From Verrucomicrobiales bacterium (lineage in GTDB: Bacteria; Verrucomicrobiota; Verrucomicrobiia; Verrucomicrobiales; DEV007): a DNA stretch of 6,684 nucleotides. Shown here piece after piece: positions 4,403 to 6,684 of this stretch. The stretch is taken from the NCBI GenBank assembly GCA_023253615.1, contig JALRFZ010000649.1, positions 1 through 6,684 of the forward strand. Reading direction: 5' to 3'. The position numbers and the translations under genes were made by a program. Position 1 is the first letter of the stretch, and every line of letters starts with the position of its first letter. Below the pieces are notes generated by a model. That model was not told where the DNA came from. It saw nothing but the letters and a program-made list of their open reading frames with translations, and ran no database searches.

Positions 4403-6684
4403 TCATGAGGGGCCGCGCAATGCCATCAGCGCTTGTCCGGGCTGCACGGCACTGCCTTCGTTGACGAAGATCTCTTCGATAACGCCGGCCCCGGGAGAAG
4501 GGATCGCGATCTCCATCTTCATCGCCTCGAGCACGAGCACGGTCTGATCGACGGCGACGGTGGCACCGGGCTCGACGAGGACCTTCCAGACATTGCCGGC
4601 GACAGCCGCCTCGACCGCCTCGCAGCCCTCGGGCACCGCGCTCTCGGGAGCGACGTGGGTCTCCTCGGCCGTCTCCACGACCTTCTTGAATATACCCGCG
4701 GCCTCCCATCGATCGCGCTCCTCGGCGAAAGCGCGGCGCTGGGTCTCGCGAAAGGCGGCGATGGAGCCCGCTTCGGTCTCAAGGAATTGATTGTAGTCGC
4801 GCAGCGAGAAGGTCGTCTCCTCGATGGGCGGATTCCAGCGTCCCACGAGGAAGTCGGCGCGGAGTTGACCGAGCTCCTCCGTCGTCACTTCGTAAAAGCG
4901 GATGCGGTCGAAGAAACGCAACAGCCAGGGCTCGGCCTCGGTGAAGGATTCGGTGATGTAGAAGCGATTCCACATCTGCACGGTGCGGCCGACGAACTGG
5001 TAACCCCCCGGACCTTCCATCCCATAGATACAGAGATAGGCCCCGCCGATCCCGACGGCATTCTCGGGTGTCCAGGTGCGGGCGGGATTGTATTTCGTGG
5101 TGACGAGACGATGCCGGGGATCGAGCGGCGTGGCCACGGGCGCACCGAGATAGACATCGCCCAGGCCCATCACGCAGTAGTCGGCGGAATAGACGATCTC
5201 TTTCACCTCGGCGATCGAGGCGAGACCGTTGATGCGGCGGATGAATTCGATGTTGCTCGGACACCACGGTGCCTCCGGGTTGACCGACTGCATGTATTTC
5301 CGGATCGCCTCCTGGGTGCTCGGGTCGTCCCACGAGAGGGGCAGATGCACGACGCGGGCGGGCACCTCGATGGACTCGAGATCACCGATGGCGGCCTCGG
5401 ATTCCTGGATGAGTGTCAGGATTTCACCCCGGGTGAGGCGGCGGCTGTCGAAGTGGATCTGCAGGGAGCGGATCCCGGGCGTGAGGTCGAGGATGCCCGG
5501 TACCGCGCGCGCCTTGAACCATTGGTAGACGACATGCGCCTTGAAGCGCAGGTTCAGGTCGAGGGTCATGGGGCCGTACTCGACGAGGAGATAGCTCTCG
5601 CCGCTCGGCCGCACCGTGACTCCGGGAAATTCGGCGATGACGGCGGTGCCCGTCGGGACCTGAGCGATTTCGATGGTGTGCGGCGGTGGGAGAACGAGGT
5701 CGGCGACCATGCGGTCCTGCCGCTCGCGGAGGAGGCGCGCCTCGCTTTCCGTCACGGGATAAAAGCGGATCGTGTCGCCCGAATCGACTTGGCCGATCTT
5801 CCACAGGTCCGCCTCGATGATGGTGGCGGGACAGACGAAACCTCCCAGACTCGGACCATCGGGACCGAGGATCACGGGCATGTCGCCGGTGAAGTCGATC
5901 GTGCCGACGGCATAGGCGTTGTCGTGGATGTTGGAAGGGTGGAGCCCCGCTTCGCCGCCATCCTCGCGCGCCCAGGTGGGCTTGGGTCCGATCAGTCGGA
6001 CACCGGTGCGGGCGGAGTTGTAATGGACTTTCCAGTCGGTCGCAAAAAAGGTCGCGATGTCTTCCGGAGTGAAGAATTCGGGGGCTCCATGCGGTCCGTA
6101 GAGCACGGCGATGTCCCAGTGTTTGGCTAACGCGGGAAGGATCCCGTCGGGAAGCGCGGTCGAGGCCCCGGCCTCCGCGAAGGCTAGGTGGAGGACATCT
6201 CCGGTACGCAAGGCGCGTCCTCCGTGACCACCGAATTGCCCAAGCGTGAAGGTCGACTTGCTGCCGAGATAATCCGGCACATCGAGTCCGCCCTTCACCG
6301 CGAGATAGGCGCGGGCGCCGGGATTCTTGCCGCTGCCACCGATCTTCAGAACGGATCCGGCCGAGGCCCTGACAGGCACACCAAACGCCACTGCTTCGCC
6401 ATCGAGCGTCGCGGGCATGGCCGCCCCAACGAGGGCGATCTCGGTGGCGCGGTTGAAGCGCAGGGTCGGACCTGAAACGGTGATCTCGAGTCCCGCGGTG
6501 CCTTCGCAATTCCCGACGATGCGGTTGGCGAGGCGGAAGGAAAGCGCGTCCATCGGTCCCGAGGGCGGGATCCCGACCTCCCAGTAGCCGAGACGTCCGG
6601 GCCAGTCCTGCACCGTTGTCTGCGTTCCCGGCGCGAGCACGTCGATGGTCGGGGCGTTGTAGACAAAACGTCCGAGGCTGCCCG
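4403..6684 (-). CDS. Urea/guanidine carboxylase, C-terminal part (5' end outside window)
   Basis: This biotin enzyme carboxylates urea (to allophanate) or guanidine (to carboxyguanidine) using ATP and bicarbonate, in cytoplasmic nitrogen assimilation. The frame stays open to the window edge; 759 residues are visible. In order there is a KipA/PxpC-like half (about 10-325) with [22 protein letters not shown] and [13 protein letters not shown]. Next comes a KipI/PxpB-like half (about 337-567) with G-D-V-Y-L-G-A-P and [10 protein letters not shown] linker follows, then a biotin carrier domain (about 690-756) with EAMKM, whose lysine codon is at 4517-4519. These halves form the carboxyltransferase. 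The N-terminal biotin carboxylase domain, about 450 residues in the family, lies to the right of the window. The domain fusion separates it from stand-alone 5-oxoprolinase PxpBC. The GTG at 6640 is not the start, because homologous sequence (F-V-Y-N-A-P-T-I-D) continues upstream of it. Urea versus guanidine specificity cannot be settled here, and no allophanate hydrolase gene follows. Confidence 0.95.
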   Translation of the reverse strand, partial: GSLGRFVYNAPTIDVLAPGTQTTVQDWPGRLGYWEVGIPPSGPMDALSFRLANRIVGNCEGTAGLEITVSGPTLRFNRATEIALVGAAMPATLDGEAVAFGVPVRASAGSVLKIGGSGKNPGARAYLAVKGGLDVPDYLGSKSTFTLGQFGGHGGRALRTGDVLHLAFAEAGASTALPDGILPALAKHWDIAVLYGPHGAPEFFTPEDIATFFATDWKVHYNSARTGVRLIGPKPTWAREDGGEAGLHPSNIHDNAYAVGTIDFTGDMPVILGPDGPSLGGFVCPATIIEADLWKIGQVDSGDTIRFYPVTESEARLLRERQDRMVADLVLPPPHTIEIAQVPTGTAVIAEFPGVTVRPSGESYLLVEYGPMTLDLNLRFKAHVVYQWFKARAVPGILDLTPGIRSLQIHFDSRRLTRGEILTLIQESEAAIGDLESIEVPARVVHLPLSWDDPSTQEAIRKYMQSVNPEAPWCPSNIEFIRRINGLASIAEVKEIVYSADYCVMGLGDVYLGAPVATPLDPRHRLVTTKYNPARTWTPENAVGIGGAYLCIYGMEGPGGYQFVGRTVQMWNRFYITESFTEAEPWLLRFFDRIRFYEVTTEELGQLRADFLVGRWNPPIEETTFSLRDYNQFLETEAGSIAAFRETQRRAFAEERDRWEAAGIFKKVVETAEETHVAPESAVPEGCEAVEAAVAGNVWKVLVEPGATVAVDQTVLVLEAMKMEIAIPSPGAGVIEEIFVNEGSAVQPGQALMALRGPS

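Noticed and set aside
4433..6130. Long plus-strand open frame of 565 codons opposite the carboxylase gene
   Set aside because: It is antisense to a gene of clear family identity. Its translation is rich in Arg, Asp, Gly and His with no recognisable domain, typical of shadow frames in GC-rich DNA.
4403..6684. Stand-alone 5-oxoprolinase subunits PxpB/PxpC
   Set aside because: Both halves are fused in one frame in the order C-like then B-like and continue into a biotin carrier domain with EAMKM, the arrangement of urea/guanidine carboxylase.

Overview
The window is GC-rich, gene-dense chromosomal DNA. The genes themselves (an SLA1/SHD1-like secreted protein, a COG0523 GTPase, a minimal kinase-like protein, few Shine-Dalgarno sites) fit a bacterium of the Verrucomicrobiota or a related PVC lineage. 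That assignment is an inference from protein style, because no rRNA or marker gene is present. I see no tRNA, rRNA, CRISPR array, insertion sequence or phage gene.

Layout from left to right. (1) 95-802, plus strand: hisI (phosphoribosyl-AMP cyclohydrolase, histidine biosynthesis) followed after 3 nt by a 72-residue protein of unknown function, apparently one transcription unit; a perfect 7-bp hairpin lies just before hisI. (2) 822-2294, minus strand and convergent with the first unit: a secreted protein of 490 residues that appears to be a tandem duplication of [SHD1-like segment + beta-rich domain]. (3) 2295-2412: a divergent intergenic region holding three separate inverted repeats. (4) 2413-3354, plus strand: a CobW/COG0523 metal-chaperone-type GTPase with an altered G4 motif. 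(5) 3355-3848: about 490 nt without an intact gene. It holds a weak terminator-like hairpin, a minus-strand small secreted-protein gene that looks frameshifted, another short palindrome and a doubtful 23-codon plus-strand ORF. (6) 3849-4277, minus strand: a very compact kinase-fold-like protein. (7) 4278-4402: an intergenic stretch with a three-tier nested stem of 55 nt and a second small hairpin. (8) 4403-6684, minus strand, running off the right edge: the carboxyltransferase and biotin-carrier part of a urea/guanidine carboxylase; its biotin carboxylase part lies outside the window.

The genes do not form one obvious pathway. HisI is a housekeeping enzyme outside any visible his cluster. The urea/guanidine carboxylase belongs to nitrogen assimilation; no allophanate hydrolase gene is visible downstream of it. 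The COG0523 GTPase and the SHD1-like secreted protein are divergent neighbours that could share control through the palindromes between them. The items most worth a second look are the duplicated SHD1-like protein, the palindrome-rich divergent region, the minimal kinase-like protein, the nested stem at 4307-4361 and the frameshifted small secreted protein.
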